From assembly GCA_947034895.1 (NCBI GenBank), contig OX344763.1, forward strand, positions 27,465,025-27,529,024: a DNA stretch of 64,000 nt, given 5' to 3'. This document shows positions 33,530 to 46,876 of the stretch, piece after piece. Source of the DNA: Rhytidiadelphus loreus. Taxonomy: Eukaryota > Streptophyta > Bryopsida > Hypnales > Hylocomiaceae. The translations under genes were made by a program, and so were the position numbers. The number at the start of each line of letters is the position of its first letter. Position 1 is the stretch's first letter. The notes under the pieces were generated by a model. It made no database searches, was not told the origin of the DNA, and saw nothing but the letters and a program-made list of their open reading frames with translations.

Positions 33530-35735
33530 TAATTGAAGTTGTTTGACAATTTTGCTCACAGCTTAAAATAGGGCTGAAAATACAAAAATAAGGCATGTTC
33601 TATTCCTTTTCTTTAACTTCTTTTCCCTTCCTTTCCAACTCCTTTTTTTATCACTAAGAATCAGGTTGACCTTTGAATGATCAACCATTATCTTATCTAA
33701 TTTCTAATGGTTCGAATTGCATTCTAGGGATTTTCTCTAAATCCTATCAACTTCTAATCTTCTTCCAATTTTTGTATAACTACTTTCAAAACTCTTCAAA
33801 TCCTTCACAATTTGATCACTTGAGTTTAGGAATGCACTAGATAGGAAATAAGAGAGAAAGAGTGGTGAATATAGGCTTTGCTAATTCCTATTGCTAATCT
33901 TTAGTTTTCTCTCTAATTCTACTTCGTTGTATTTTAGCCCTCGGTTTGACTACTGATAGATTACTATTTTTAGAATTTATATATTTTCTCCTTTTAGAGG
34001 CTAAAATCAGCTCTCCAAATTAATAAGACACTTGCAAATTGAACCTTCCTAGTAAAAGTTATGCATGGATGAAGTTTTAACTGCTAGTTAGTGCTTAAGA
34101 ACTTCATTCGCTCATATCTCACTCATTTCAACTAGGATTGTTTTGTGTTTCATGTTTTTAAAAACCTTTCAACCTCTAGTACATAATTTTGAACTCAATT
34201 GAATATATTCATTTCTTTTCTTCAATCTTAGCCTTGGCTCTAAATAACCAATAATACTAAAAAATGATCAACTTGATCAAACTTCTCTTAGCAAGGCCAA
34301 ACGACTTAATAACATAAAATAAATACAAAAGAGGATTCAAAGCTTCACCTTGAGTTGCACAAAATAAAGCAATAGACTCTAAAATCACTCTCCCTAAAGC
34401 CAAAGCTTCGCCGTCCGAAATGGGACAAGGAAAATAATTAACACAAAATAATAACACTTGTTAGTACAGCTATAACTAAACACAAATTAGTACAAGAAAC
34501 ACAACTAAACACAAGTTAGTACAATTTGTGCTAGTACTCAAAAACCTCACTCAATAACTAAAGAATTTCCCTAAGCGACATCGCCAATCATAAGAGGAAG
34601 TTCTCTAGGATTATTACAATGGTTAGTTTTCAAAAAAGAGTTGCAAAAACACTTTACAAGATTAAAGCAACAAATCACAACTAAAAACTTATCAAAAATA
34701 CTTTAAAACAAGTGTACAACAACAACAAGACTTTAAGGGCCCCAAATTCCTTCAAAGCTTGCAAAAGAGCAACAATGTCAACAAAAAATGCTCCAAAAAC
34801 ACAAATTTGACAATGTTGGCATGCAACGGCCAAAATGTCCAACTAAATGGACCCAAATTGTATAGAAAACCAAAATAATGGCTACAAAGGGGTGGTTTGA
34901 GAGGAGAAAGGGTGCCCTTAAATATTCTTTTAAGGTCACCCACCTCCTCTCATTTTACAAGGTAATCTTATCACTTAAGATTTTCATCCTAATTTTCCAA
35001 ATTTTGACTTCTACGTTGATTCAAAATTCTAACTTTTGGAAATTAACTCCAAATCACAAACGGATTGCATCATTGGCTTCAGAAGGCTATTTTTCGGGCA
35101 AGCAAACCTTCCACCCCTTTTTCTTACGCTAAAAACTCAATAAATCTTAACGTCAACTTAACGACCAAAAAAGATAAAAATCCAACTTTTAGAGGTTGAC
35201 TTTTCTTTGAAAAGTAACTAGTCTAAGCTCTTAAGTAGATACAAGGGAGTAAGAAAAGACCCCACTTCAACCTCATTCCGAATTTATATGTTGCCAGAAT
35301 GCCAGTCAATTCCCCGAATTAACTTAAATTTCACCGGTTTCGAGGAATCTTGTTGGTTTATTGTTTTCTGGTTATCAGAATGTCTTGAACTTGTTGAAGT
35401 ATCTTATTATCATAAAACAACCTATACTAATTTTTAGTGAGATTTTACCGCCACCTGGGTAATTACTAGGAATTTCCCATCGTAAGTTTAGGCGGTTGAC
35501 CGCTCGGAAAAGGATCCTTCAATGATCAGAAAAAATCGAGACTTTTCATGGAGTCTCTCATGAAACTGCATGACCCAAGTACAAGCACATATTCTCACTC
35601 TGCACTTCAAGATAGTAGCAATTAAATCCCCACTTGTCTTGAATTATCAGCAGTCAAAGAATCTTCCACATACAAGGGACTCTTTGATAATCAACTTTGC
35701 TTTTGATTTCTTGGCATGCTTCTAGTCCAACATAG

Positions 35736-37479
35736 GTATACTATAACCAGAAAAAGAAGTTGTCTCAATCACAAAATAATACAATTACAACATTACAATG
35801 CAAGCTCTAGATTTTTTTCAAAGTATTCAATAATATGTGATGCGATGCCTATCACACATGTTCGAGTCACTACAAAGCCAAAATTCACTTGATAAAGATG
35901 CAATTTGGATTGTTAATGAAATATGGGAATCAATATGATTTCATAGCCAAACAACTTTACCTCAATAATGTATTATGTAAGATGCATTTTTAATATATAA
36001 TGTACATTAATTAATATTATTAAAAATCAGTGTCATAGTAATGCTTTCATAAGAACCAAGTTTGCACTAATAAAACTTTAAAATGTTTATTTACAAAAAT
36101 ATATAAATAGATTTTATTCATATTGCACAAGAACATGTCACCAAATCAAATTATGGTAGTACATAAAAAAGAGGTTCTTCACTTAACAGATAAAGATATG
36201 AAATTTATTTATAACACTTTGATAGTTTTATAATGCAAAATAATAAGCATTTACAATTTAATCAATAAAGTCAAGGGATAACAAAGAAGAAATAAAAGCA
36301 AAAAGAATGAAGGACTTTAAAAAGATCATTCATGCGATTGCAAATATTATTTGTTACATTTTTAACTTATTTGTCCTTTTCTCATTTGCAGTAATTCATT
36401 AAAAATGATTTTGGAGTGACCATTGCATTTAAATCATTTATCATATTTCTCAAATGCTTTCTGATTACATCAATAGTAGATAAAGACAATACCAACAATA
36501 AGAAAGCCTCATCAGCTTTAATATTTTTAAGTTTTTATGCTTCTCCTTGACTCCTCCCCTTGGTACAATTGTTTCTTGTGTTTTCATGTCTTCTTCTACA
36601 AGATTGTTGTTTACTACCTCATTCAATTCTTCTTCCTTATTTCTTTCATTTTTAATCAACTTCTTTAAATTTATTTTACTTCCTCAAGTACCTCAAATGT
36701 TGTTTTAGAAACTTATAGATTTCTCTTTCATCACAATTAAGATTATTTCTTCCAACTTAATTTCTTGCAATTTAGCACAATTTTCTTTTAATACTTGCCT
36801 TAAACGCTCTTTCATTATTTCTTCATCTCAATTAAATTCTTTTAGAGGCAACTTCTCAATTGTTTGTATATCTACTATCCATTTTTTAAACTTTCTTATA
36901 ATTGTTTAACGTTATTTTATGGTGAATAATCATATTTGTTACCAATAAAGCTCTCTTTCTGTATTTTCTATTTTTAATTCGACAAATAAGAGTAGCAAAA
37001 ACTTGAAGATAATTAAAAATATATATTTACATTTTTCTCTTACAATACAACTCGTGCAAGAAGTCCCTTCATGATGCCTTCATTTTTCATCCAAATCCTA
37101 CTCCACGTCTATAGTTTCTCATTTTATTATCTTCTTTCCACAATTGGCACAAAAATTTGAAGTGTCTCTAAAAAATTTGTCACCACAAACATCATTATAT
37201 TGTGTAAGTCCTATTTTTCTCATCAGTAATGTATGACAACATAAAATTGAAAGTAGTGTAGAAATTCAAAAAAACAGAATTAAATTGTTTATGATAGAAA
37301 ATCAACAAGAAATGAGAGAGGTGTGCAATGACAAACAAGATAAATCAACAACGCTTAATCGAAAAAATGCAACCTTAACAAAAATAATAAAGAGAATATC
37401 GAAGAGACAAACATTTGGCATTGACATTCTATCTAGGTCATCTTATTAAGATTTGAGTTCGGTTCTATTGAATTTTAGG
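35736..37479. other. AT-rich stretch between copies D and E
   Basis: No recognisable gene or repeat ends. The minus-strand frame at 36,465-36,659 is a low-complexity Asn/Glu/Lys run and not convincing. Confidence 0.4.
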
Positions 37480-40400
37480 CTAATCTTTGAAATTTCATAA
37501 AACAAAAGGGGTTTAATAACTTACCTCAAAATTTGCTTCGTCAATGAGGTGGTTAAATACTCCTTCGAATTCTCCGTCGTTCGCCATCGTTTGGAATGAA
37601 TTCATAGTTTTGTTCAACGTTTGAAAATAAACTTTTAATACAAATTTGTAACTAAATTCTAGCTACTATTCCTTCTTTCTTCTATTTGGAATTTTATACT
37701 ATACTTTCTTAATAGTTGGCTTAGGGAGCTCTTGACTTCATAATCATTACTTTTTCATTCTTCTCTTTCCTATTGACACCTCACGATATTTCACATGGTT
37801 TACCTTTCGTGTTTCAATCCTATTGGACCCCGTATTTCTATGGTTCTTATTCTCTACTATTAATTCTCTATCTCTCCTAGCTCTTCATTATTTTTTGTTT
37901 ATACTTGATTTTTTAAAGAGAGAGAGAGATGCGAGGCGCACCGGAAGGTGCAAGAACTTTAAAGGAATTTCATAAGGGACACCGAAAGGTGCGAAACTGA
38001 TATATTGTTTTGTGTTTGTTTGTTTTTTAGTTTTTTTCTTGCCTCTTCCCCCTTTTGTATACTAATTTGCTATCTAATTTCTTCTTCTATCATCCTAATG
38101 TCCTAATTAAGTTTAAAATATAAAAACTATTCTTAATTTTTTTTAAACCAACCCATTTGTTGAAAAAAAAATTCCAATTCGGAGGTCACTATCTTTGCAG
38201 TAAAGCTTGACAATCATGGTGTTTGGCTATCAACAACCAGGGATGGCTCTACTGCGGCACTACTCGACGAGGATGCCCTTGCGAGGGTCCACATAAGTGG
38301 CAGGGAGCCCCCTACCTATCAGAATTCCCAACTAATTGGAGTCCGACTGAGAGCCCCCGACCTTTGAGGAGAAAAGTCGAACTGGAGCCTCTGGCCTTTC
38401 TAGAGAAGAACCCAGTTGAGACCCCTGGCGAGCTAGGGGAGAGCCACGGCTCTTAGCCTTAGCAGACTGGGATTCTTACCTAGTAGAGTTTCACCACCTA
38501 CTGGAGTCTAGCTGCCTTGGTTGGAGATCTAATCACCCCGGTCGAAATTTGGTGGACAATTATTTCACTTTTTTGGAAAAATTATAACATTGAGAATGAT
38601 TTTTTATATGAAAAATACTTATTTGAAGACTACTAAAATTCTCTCCTTATTGCTAACTATACAACTTAATACTTAAATTATCACATACTAAATCTTTTGG
38701 ATACTAAACTTAGAACTTCAAAACAATGTTTTGGAAACTAAACTTGGTACACTAGTAGGGAAACTCGAATATCTTTCAACACATTATATTTGTGGGATTT
38801 CTTAAGTACACAAAGCTAAAGCTTTGCCGTATCTTTATAAAAAATTTTAAACTCTCTAAACTTTTAAACAATCACAATCAGAGCTTTGCCGTGATTTTAT
38901 AAAAATCTAAAAAAATCTAGTCACTCAAAACACTCAAAGCTCCGTCGTACGTTTATCATACACCCAAATTCTAAGATAAGTTCTAATAAGCAAAGTTAAA
39001 GCTTCGCCAGTTTTGAGTTTTGACAAAACTAAAAGGGTACAAGACAAGTTAAACTTTACACAAAAGCAAGGAGGTTGGTACAAATAATTTATTAGTTCAA
39101 AAACGGTTACAACGAGTTAGTACATCCACAATAATCTCTAGAGGATTTATCAATTAAAGAATTTCCCACTTAGAAGATTAGATACTTAAAAAATATACAC
39201 TAGAAGTCCTCTACAACGGCATAGCCAGACTTATGGTGGAGGAAGATCTAGAATTGGTAGAATAACTTAACACAAACACTTGAATTCTTCCACAACGGCA
39301 TAGCTAGACTTATGGTGAAGAATGGCTTAGGATTAAAACAAATGAACAAAAAAAAACTGAACAAAAAATCCAACACAAGTTAGTACAATAACTCAAAACA
39401 AGTGCACACAAGAGCAACCTTTGAAGGAACCCCAATGTCCTTCAAAAAGAGCTTAAAAAAACAACAACAATGGAGCTAAAATATTCATAAAACACATGTT
39501 GGTTTGAAAATGACCAAAAAATCCAGGCAAACGGACCAACGTGTTTAAAATGCCAAAAAATTGCTACAAAAGGTGTTTTGAGAGGAGAAAGGATGCCCTT
39601 GTATACTCTTCCAAGGGCACTCACCTCCTTTCATTTGTACAAGGTAAATTTATCACCTAGGATTTTCATTCTAAATTTCCCAATTTTGACTTCTACGCTA
39701 GTTCAAAACCCCTAACTTTTGGAGATTAACTCCAAATCACAAACAGATTGCGCCATTGACTTCAAAAGGCCATTTTTAGTTGAAAAAAAATCCCCTTTCC
39801 TTTTTTTCCACGCTCAAAATGCAAAGAATCTTAGTGCCAACTTAACACAAAAACGAGGTTAAAACCCAACTTTTGTAGTTTAATTTTTCTATGAAAAGTA
39901 ACTAGCCTAAGCTCTTTAGAAGGTGTAAAGAAGTAAGAAAAGACCCCGCTTTGACTTCATTCGAACTCTATGTACTCCCGATACACCAGTCAACTCCATG
40001 TTAAACCTTCAAATTTGCCAATCTTGGAGGATCTTGTTTATTTTTTATACTTTCGACTATCAGAATACTACAAAACTTGTTGAAGTGTATTATTAACATA
40101 AAAGAAGCTATGCTAATTTTTAGTGAGATTTTACCACACCTTGGATAATTTCCATGAATTTTCTATCATAGGTTTAAGCGATTGACCGCTTGGAAAAAGA
40201 TCTTTAAATGATAAAATAAACCCGAGACTTTTTGTGAAATCTCTGATAGAATCCCATAACACATGTGCAAGTTTTGATTTCTTTTCTTGCACCTTTTCTA
40301 AGGAGAATCAAATCCTACTATCTCCTTTAACTTTCGGTAAATAGGAAATCTTCCAAACGGAAGGGAATCTTGGCAAAATGATTGCGCCGTTGGAATCCTA

Positions 40401-40858
40401 GCATGATTCCCACTTTAAATCACCGTACTTAGGTCGTAGATGCCCTTCTATGGTTTGTCTTGAGTTTTCTTCACCTATAGGCTTACAATTGGGGTTTCTA
40501 CTATTTCGTTAGTGGAATGGAGAAACTGAAACCTTTCTCTGGGAAACTATCTTAGGGTTCTTACGTAGTCCCCTCAGACCATTTTTAGCCATTTTGTATT
40601 CATATGCACAACAGGTTTAGACGATTGGATGTTTCTACTAAATCGCACTACTATGTACAATTTGTGGGTTTCTATCCCATTTACACGTGGGATTAGGTAC
40701 TTTTATAAGAAAATACTTCAAAATAAGACCAAATGCTATATTGATTTGAAATATCTATTTGGTTTTACACTCTTTTTAGGGCTTTTTGTATAATAAACTA
40801 CACTCAAAACTACAAAAAATTCAAATATGAGTTCCAAATGACGAATATGGGACTGACA
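37480..40858 (-). mobile_element. LTR-like repeat, copy E (minus strand, 3' truncated)
   Basis: On the minus strand it starts at 40,858 (TGTCAGTCCCATATTCGTC, equivalent to TGTGAGCCCCAAATTCGTC of F). It continues through the upstream block, a TATACAAG box (about 39,612), four AAAGCTTYGCCGT-type motifs (38,820-39,010), a degenerate G/C-rich minisatellite (38,220-38,560) and the MANDGEF exon at 37,587. The distal third is missing. The plus-strand frame at 38,223-38,456 only reads the minisatellite. Confidence 0.6.
37525..37587 (-). CDS. Conserved small exon in LTR-like copy E
   Basis: Twenty-one codons from ATG (37,587) starting MANDGEFEGVFNHLIDE and ending ANFE, followed directly by GTAAGT, a perfect plant donor. 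This is the best-preserved copy of the exon. The promoter-proximal position, ATG and donor suggest a first coding exon spliced to a downstream part that is not present in any copy in the window. Confidence 0.5.
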
Positions 40859-42129
40859 GCAACAAATAAGACATCTTCCAAAATCACTTTTTCAAGAAAT
40901 AAAAATTTGAAATTGATTTTCTAAATAGAGAAGGAGAGGGAGATTTAAATCATTCCAATTTGATTAATCCTTAAAGGACCAAACTGCATTTTCTGATAAC
41001 ATAGCAATTCGGGCAACTCAAGTAACTTATTAGATTACTACTTACAATATTACATTTGAGATTGTGTCTCAATTTTTCACAAAAAGGATATATCAATGTT
41101 TTAATTTACAATAAATATACCATAATATAAAAAATATAAAAAATATTTATCAAGACTTCATTATGATTCACGATCAAATTTCACCAAAAGAATGAGCTTG
41201 AAACCATTTACAGTGTTTACAAGTATGCATACAAGGGAGCCTTCTTTGCACAAACGTGGAGGACATAAAATAATGTATTTTTACATGTCTTTTGATTGGA
41301 ACATGTCTACCTATTGTGAAAATAAGCCAAAGAAAATTTAGTTGTAAATTATTAAATTTGGTAACTCAATAGTACTAAAAACCACTAAAGCTAAAAATGT
41401 GATAAATTAAAAAATTTCACTTTTAAATATATATTTATTTATTTATTTAAAAAAATATGGGATACAATTACACTCATAAGATCTATCTCTAATAAGAATT
41501 CAAGTTCATCCAAGTGATGCTTCAAAAGTTATCACGGAAGATAGTTTTGTCACTCTCTATGTGATGTAATTAAGTACTAGTGTTTCTTACAACTGACACT
41601 TGTATGAGCATCCATTGTGATCCATAATTAAGTATCAATACCTAATATACGAGCATGAATTGCAAAGAAGAAATGATAAAGGTTAGTGTAATGTAAACTT
41701 TGCTTATTCTTCAAAGTCTAAAAACAAGGGGATATAAGGGTTAATCTCCTAAGGAAAGGTCAATAAGTTTAGTGTTTTGTGACTAAGGTCACTTGTTTCT
41801 GTAAAAGGGATACTTATCTTACGTTGTTTCTAGTTTATTGGTTTTATATAAAGAAAACCCAAGGAAATGTATTTACATCAATTTGCTTCTGTCCATTACT
41901 CATGCTATAATATAGACCCAATGTATGACGTCACAGTCCTATATAGTATAGAATTTGGCTTTGTCAAATTGGCGTGTATGAACCTCGATTCGATTATGCA
42001 AAATGCACTATCACCTATGGTCAATTTGTATAATATTTATAAATATAAATATAAGTATATTTATTTCTCCTTAATTACCATGAAGTTCTTTTACCCAATT
42101 AACAATTTATTTCGACCTAGCATTTACTA
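40859..42129. other. AT-rich stretch without recognised features
   Basis: No gene or repeat termini seen. Short frames (for example 41,867-42,142) have no coding character. Confidence 0.4.
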
Positions 42130-43640
42130 TCCTAATTGCTAATTAGGATGCTCAAACAAATCTAAACTAGGTCAATTTGTCTCTATACTAATGGAGGTAT
42201 GGTGAGTTAGTAAGTTTACCAATCAATTCAATTAGAACACCTCATTACAGCTTTACGCTGTAATTCAATCCCACCAGTCGATTCGCCTTTGTTCTAGCCA
42301 CAGCCAGAAGCCAAACAATTTGTGATTTGTGTCCCATTCTTCAATTTGCTTGCAGGCTATTTGACCTCCATCACATCATCAAGAATCACCAACCAAATCT
42401 GCATCAAATCGATTAGTAACAAACAACAAACCAGGGAACACAACATCAATTGGTTAATTTGAGTAAACGCCATGATACACAATGCTTCTCAATGTCTCAC
42501 AGACTTAATTCCATTTGCTAATTTCAGTATAATCAAGAATATAAAGAGTCCCTCAACTATTCAATTTGATTATAATAATTCTTGCATCAATATCTAATTG
42601 ACCTCAAGATTTAAGATACGGATTCATAAGTAATCAGCCAGTCTTATTATTAATCCATACAGTCTATGACTTTTGGTTTGAATACGCTCACTTACTCACA
42701 CTATTTGAATTCATACAACCAGTATCATAACCGGTAGTCTTCAATTTGAACAAAAGTCCAAGACAGACTCAATTCGCTTAACAATATATTCTCAATATCA
42801 ATTTAATCTAATTCACCATCAGTTTTAATTAATTTCAATTTGCCTTCATTCCACATATAACAATCAGTCCTAATTGCACATCCACAACAGGTTGCAAACA
42901 ATTCGATTTGACTTACTCACAACAATACTCATATTTTCACAGACTCAACTAATATTCACACTTAAACAATTTGCATATAATCGGTACATATGACCATTAC
43001 TGTAATTTACATTCACTCAACAATTTGATCAACTTTCCAACATAAACATAATTCAATTAATAAGCACAAGTTAACTTCCTGTCACAGTATCGATTCGATT
43101 CGCTTTCTCCGTTATAGCTTCCCGACGACAACGCAGACACAGACTCAATTTGCAAATTTAACATACACAAAATAATGGCTGATACACTCAAACACACTCA
43201 TACACAAATTGATTACAGTTACTCAACATCAAATTGCACTCCCTGCAATTTACAATTAGACTTACCACAGTTTACACTTTCACAATTCCAAATCGATCTT
43301 TACAAACAAACACAGTACACAACAATTCGAAAAGATTATATTCTTATTACAAGTATTAATAGTTTCACAATTTGAAAGATTCAGAACACATGAAAACTAC
43401 AGACACAAATTTCAACAATGCTCCACCGAGAGAGAAGAAATGAAAATCAATTCGATTAAGTACCTACGGCCTTCCTGGAAAGGCGTTCAAGTTGCCTTGA
43501 TTCAAATCTAGCTGGAGCCTTTTGAAATCCCAAAATTCTAATTGCCTTCACACTACACTTATATATACTAATTAATCCATTATAATAGATCTATTACATC
43601 AATTTGCCGGTTTTCACACTGGAGAAGCAATTCGACTTGA
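42130..43640. repeat. CAATTTG/CAATTCG-rich stretch
   Basis: Roughly every 40-60 bp over 1.5 kb there is CAATTTG, CAATTCG or its complement, in a background poor in G on the plus strand. No clear period or terminal repeat. It could be a strongly decayed tandem array or a subterminal-repeat region of a DNA transposon. Confidence 0.4.
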
Positions 43641-43954
43641 AATTAAAAATTTTACTAGTCTACAGTTAGTAAAGGCAACCATTGAAAAAAATTATTATTC
43701 ATAATTATTATAAAAGTCTTGAAAGTCATCCTCTATTTGGTCTTTAGTTTCCTTCTAATCGTAGATTGCATTCAAACTTGGAATCAATTTGTAATTTTTG
43801 AGCATCAAATCCTTAATGTAAGAAGAAGACAACTCATTATAATTAAAGTGCATGCTACCATATCTTACTATCATTTCCCCCCAAAGTACAAGTTGAATAT
43901 AATTTGCAATGGTCAATTTCATTAAATTGGCATAATTTTGATGCCAAAAATTGT

Positions 43955-44839
43955 GATGTATGTGTACAATATCTAGCAACAATGTTAGAAATCCCCTATT
44001 GCACCATTCAAAAAATTTCACATAATATAAAATACAATTGAAATTTTTTGTCTTCCATAATTAACGTTTAATTATTACACAATTTCAATCAAGCATGCTA
44101 CCAAATTTCAATTTCAAAAAAATAAAACTTCATATAATTTGGTGAATTGTTTTATTTAGTATTCATGGATTTACATGATAATTAATTGAAAAACATTGGC
44201 GATGAATTTCTAAAATTCAATTATATAAATCCATATGTACATCTATATGGAAACAACCATGTGTAGTTATGCACATCTTTCCTTCCAACAAGCATCTCCA
44301 AAAAACCTTCAAAATTCCTTCTAAAGATTTCAATTTGAAGGTGAAATATCTCCCTATTGTAAATTTGTAATTAGATTTTGTTATTTGCCCCTTGCACCAT
44401 CACAAATTTTGTATCTTTTCAGCATGATGGTACAATTACTTTGCTAAAACCTAATTAAAATATGAAGATATCTATTTTACAAAGTTTGGTCATGTGACAC
44501 TTCACATTGAACTCTTCATACGTCATATTTTTATTATTCAATGTAGTTTATAAAAAACATGAATCATTAGGGGAGATTTCAAGTACTTGAGAGACTATTT
44601 TAGTGTTGTTCCTATTACTGGGAATTAACCATGAACAATCAAAATATAATAACATTAAAAATTAAATTAAATTATTATTATTTTATAAAATATATTTAAA
44701 AATATATTAATTAATTATATCTAACTTGGCAGTCACGTAGTCACGTCAGATTAACGTTCCCATAGCGTTCCTAGAGTTTCTACAATCTGGGAACTTATAG
44801 TCTCTTAAAACGCAAAATCTCTTCTAATGGATATGTATC

Positions 44840-44935
<96 letters not shown>

Positions 44936-45200
44936 ATCAAATTTTAGAAATTCATCACCAATGCTTTTCAATCAATCATCATGTAAAATCATGAATATTA
45001 AATAAAACAATTTATCAAAAGTGGAGTTTTGTTTTTGCGTAAGAATTGAATGTTTATTTTATTTTATATAAAAAAAGCTTATTTTATTTTACTTTTTATA
45101 TTATGCAATTATACTTTGAATGGCAAAATAAGAAGTCTATTACAACATTGTAACATTGTTGCTGGGTATTCTATAGGATGATTGCAAGAAAGACCAGGTA
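43955..45200. repeat. Long inverted repeat flanking an AT microsatellite
   Basis: Arms 43,955-44,225 and 44,935-45,200 are imperfect reverse complements (for example GCAACAATGTTA, GAATTGTTTTATTTAGTATTC, TTGGCGATGAATTTCTAAAA each have a mirrored partner). Between them lie about 700 bp, including the AT microsatellite directly beside the right arm. Terminal repeat edges and target duplication are not resolved. Probably a foldback or MITE-type transposon. Confidence 0.6.
44843..44932. repeat. (AT)45 microsatellite
   Basis: Ninety bases of uninterrupted AT dinucleotide. Confidence 0.98.
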
Positions 45201-45420
45201 CTATTTTTGGTCATAATTGGAGTGACAAAGTTGCCATCAGCTATAACTTTTGGAAAATGAAGCAAATGTACTTGAAATTTTTACTAGAGATGGCTAAGTA
45301 AACTTAAAATTCATGTGGAGTATCCAAAAATTATGATGTACACCTGAAATTTTTGTGGGCTATTCTTGCATTAGATGGGCACATGCCTACCAAAGGAAAT
45401 TAATAAAGAAAACTATTTTT

Positions 45421-45999
45421 TATCCTCCACATACATTCAAATAGGGGTCTATTGGCTGTTGCGTGTAGTATTCGAAACAAAAAAGATGGTTTCGACTTCT
45501 ATTTTTTTATTGAAATGTGATTACTACCAAATCTTTACAAATGACCAATTTTTAGGATTTTTTTTCATGATTTTCTAATTATTATTAAATTATACCTAGT
45601 TGTATCTATTTTTTGTGACAAACTCTTTTTCTTTCAAATAGTACTTTTTTAGTACTTACAAGTAGTCACAAGTATTGTTAGTTGTTGATTTTTTTAAATC
45701 AATAGTTGAGATTGTTTTGTTTCATAGTACTATAATATTCATAGTATAGAGCGTAGAAAATTGTAGTTTGGGCAGAACACTACCAAAATTGTTCGATCTT
45801 TCTTGCAACCACCTATATAAAGATTTTGAATTTAGGATAGGTATGGATTTATGTTTCCAAAAGGTGCCAAAGTATTGAAATACAACCAATTTAATTAAAA
45901 TTGATGATTAGAATAAGAACTAAAAGAACATTGGCCAAATGAAGGACAATATTTTATGAATCATGCTTGAAAGGTTAACTAACCAAAATTTCCTTAAAA
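45421..45999. other. Spacer before the CACTA-type cluster
   Basis: No feature recognised; AT-rich, no coding texture. Confidence 0.4.
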
Positions 46000-46365
46000 C
46001 ACTACTAGAAAATATGCAACCAAATTAGCAGATTTTCAATAAATAAAAAGTGTTGATTGTTTCTGTTAATTAGGACGTGTTGACCTAGACATTGCTCAAC
46101 AAAAAAGTGTTGATTTGGATGTCCATATTGACACTTTCATATTGTTTGTCAACAAAAAAATGTTCATATTGTTGATAATTTCAACACAAACTTGTTGATT
46201 TTCAACAAAAAAAAGTGTTGATTTCTTTTGTTAATTTGGTAAAAAATAATAAATAAATAAATAAATAAATTGTTGCCAAAAGTTCTGAGCAATAAAAACT
46301 TTCCATCAGAGGACTGCCCGTTGCCTACTCCCGGATATTTCAAAAAGGGGTGAATTGGTGGAAGT

Positions 46366-46435
46366 CACCACCCCTAGGATCGAACCCTGGACCTCTAGCA
46401 TCAAAAGATAGTAAGACACTTACCAACACACCACA
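46366..46435 (-). ncRNA. tRNA-like (Gln-like) cassette in K1
   Basis: On the minus strand TGGTGTGTTGGTAAGTG (A-box/D-arm like) is followed by an anticodon-type arm with a seven-base loop TTTTGAT, whose centre would be TTG (Gln). Then comes CCAGGGTTCGATCCTAGG, with an exact B box GGTTCGATCC. Oligo-T runs follow within 100 bp. The acceptor stem is poor, so this is a tRNA-derived pol III cassette and not a functional tRNA. It differs from the cassette in K2, K3 and K5 but holds the same position. Confidence 0.5.
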
Positions 46436-46494
46436 AACACACATTCATATCTCTTGAAATTATTTTGATTTTACTTATACATTTTCGATTTGTT

Positions 46495-46876
46495 TTTTGT
46501 TAAACTCAGCAGACTTTGAAGGCCAATTAGATATAGTAAAATAACTTTTTGCAAAAAATTTTGAACCCAAAAAAGTTGGTAAATCAAGTTAATTTTATTC
46601 TCCAAAAATCCGTTTGACATTTAAAGATTTCGATAAAAAGTTATGGGCAAAATTCAGGTAGGGTGTCTTAAAATGTTAAAAAGATGTCCCTCCCAACCCC
46701 TTTCTGAACTTTGTCCATCACTTTTGATAAAAGGCTTAAAAACACAAATGATTTTTTATATATGAATTTTAATTTCATTTCTCAACTCTTTTTAGTTCAT
46801 TGTATTTTGAAAGAAGTTATTTATCAATTCTCAAATGGCTACCAAAGTTTGCTCAATTCGAAAAAAACCAAATTTT
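46495..46876. mobile_element. Foldback element, copy 2
   Basis: Left CTCAGCAGACTTTGAAGGCC is mirrored by CTACCAAAGTTTGCTCAATT at the right. The interior (CAAAAAAGTTGGTAAATCAA and complement) is shared with the copies at 1.4, 52.3 and 58.0 kb. Central sequence also pairs, giving an almost continuous hairpin. Confidence 0.6.

Larger units (their letters stand above)
30209..35735 (-). mobile_element. LTR-like repeat, copy D (minus strand, interrupted)
   Basis: Reading on the minus strand, the 3' end is at 30,209 (TACTCACA) and the copy extends to about 35,735, lacking roughly the first 450 bp of the 5' part. It includes the 3' hairpin block (30,310), TGGATGAAGTTT blocks, the MANDGEF exon (33,529), AAGCTTCGCCGT motif (34,385) and a TATTTAAG box (about 34,918). 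Sequence between about 31,040 and 33,165 is absent from other copies and is a separate insertion. Confidence 0.55.

Noticed and set aside
38223..38456. 77-codon plus-strand frame with Pro/Glu/Arg-rich sequence
   Set aside because: It reads the G/C-rich degenerate minisatellite of copy E on the opposite strand.
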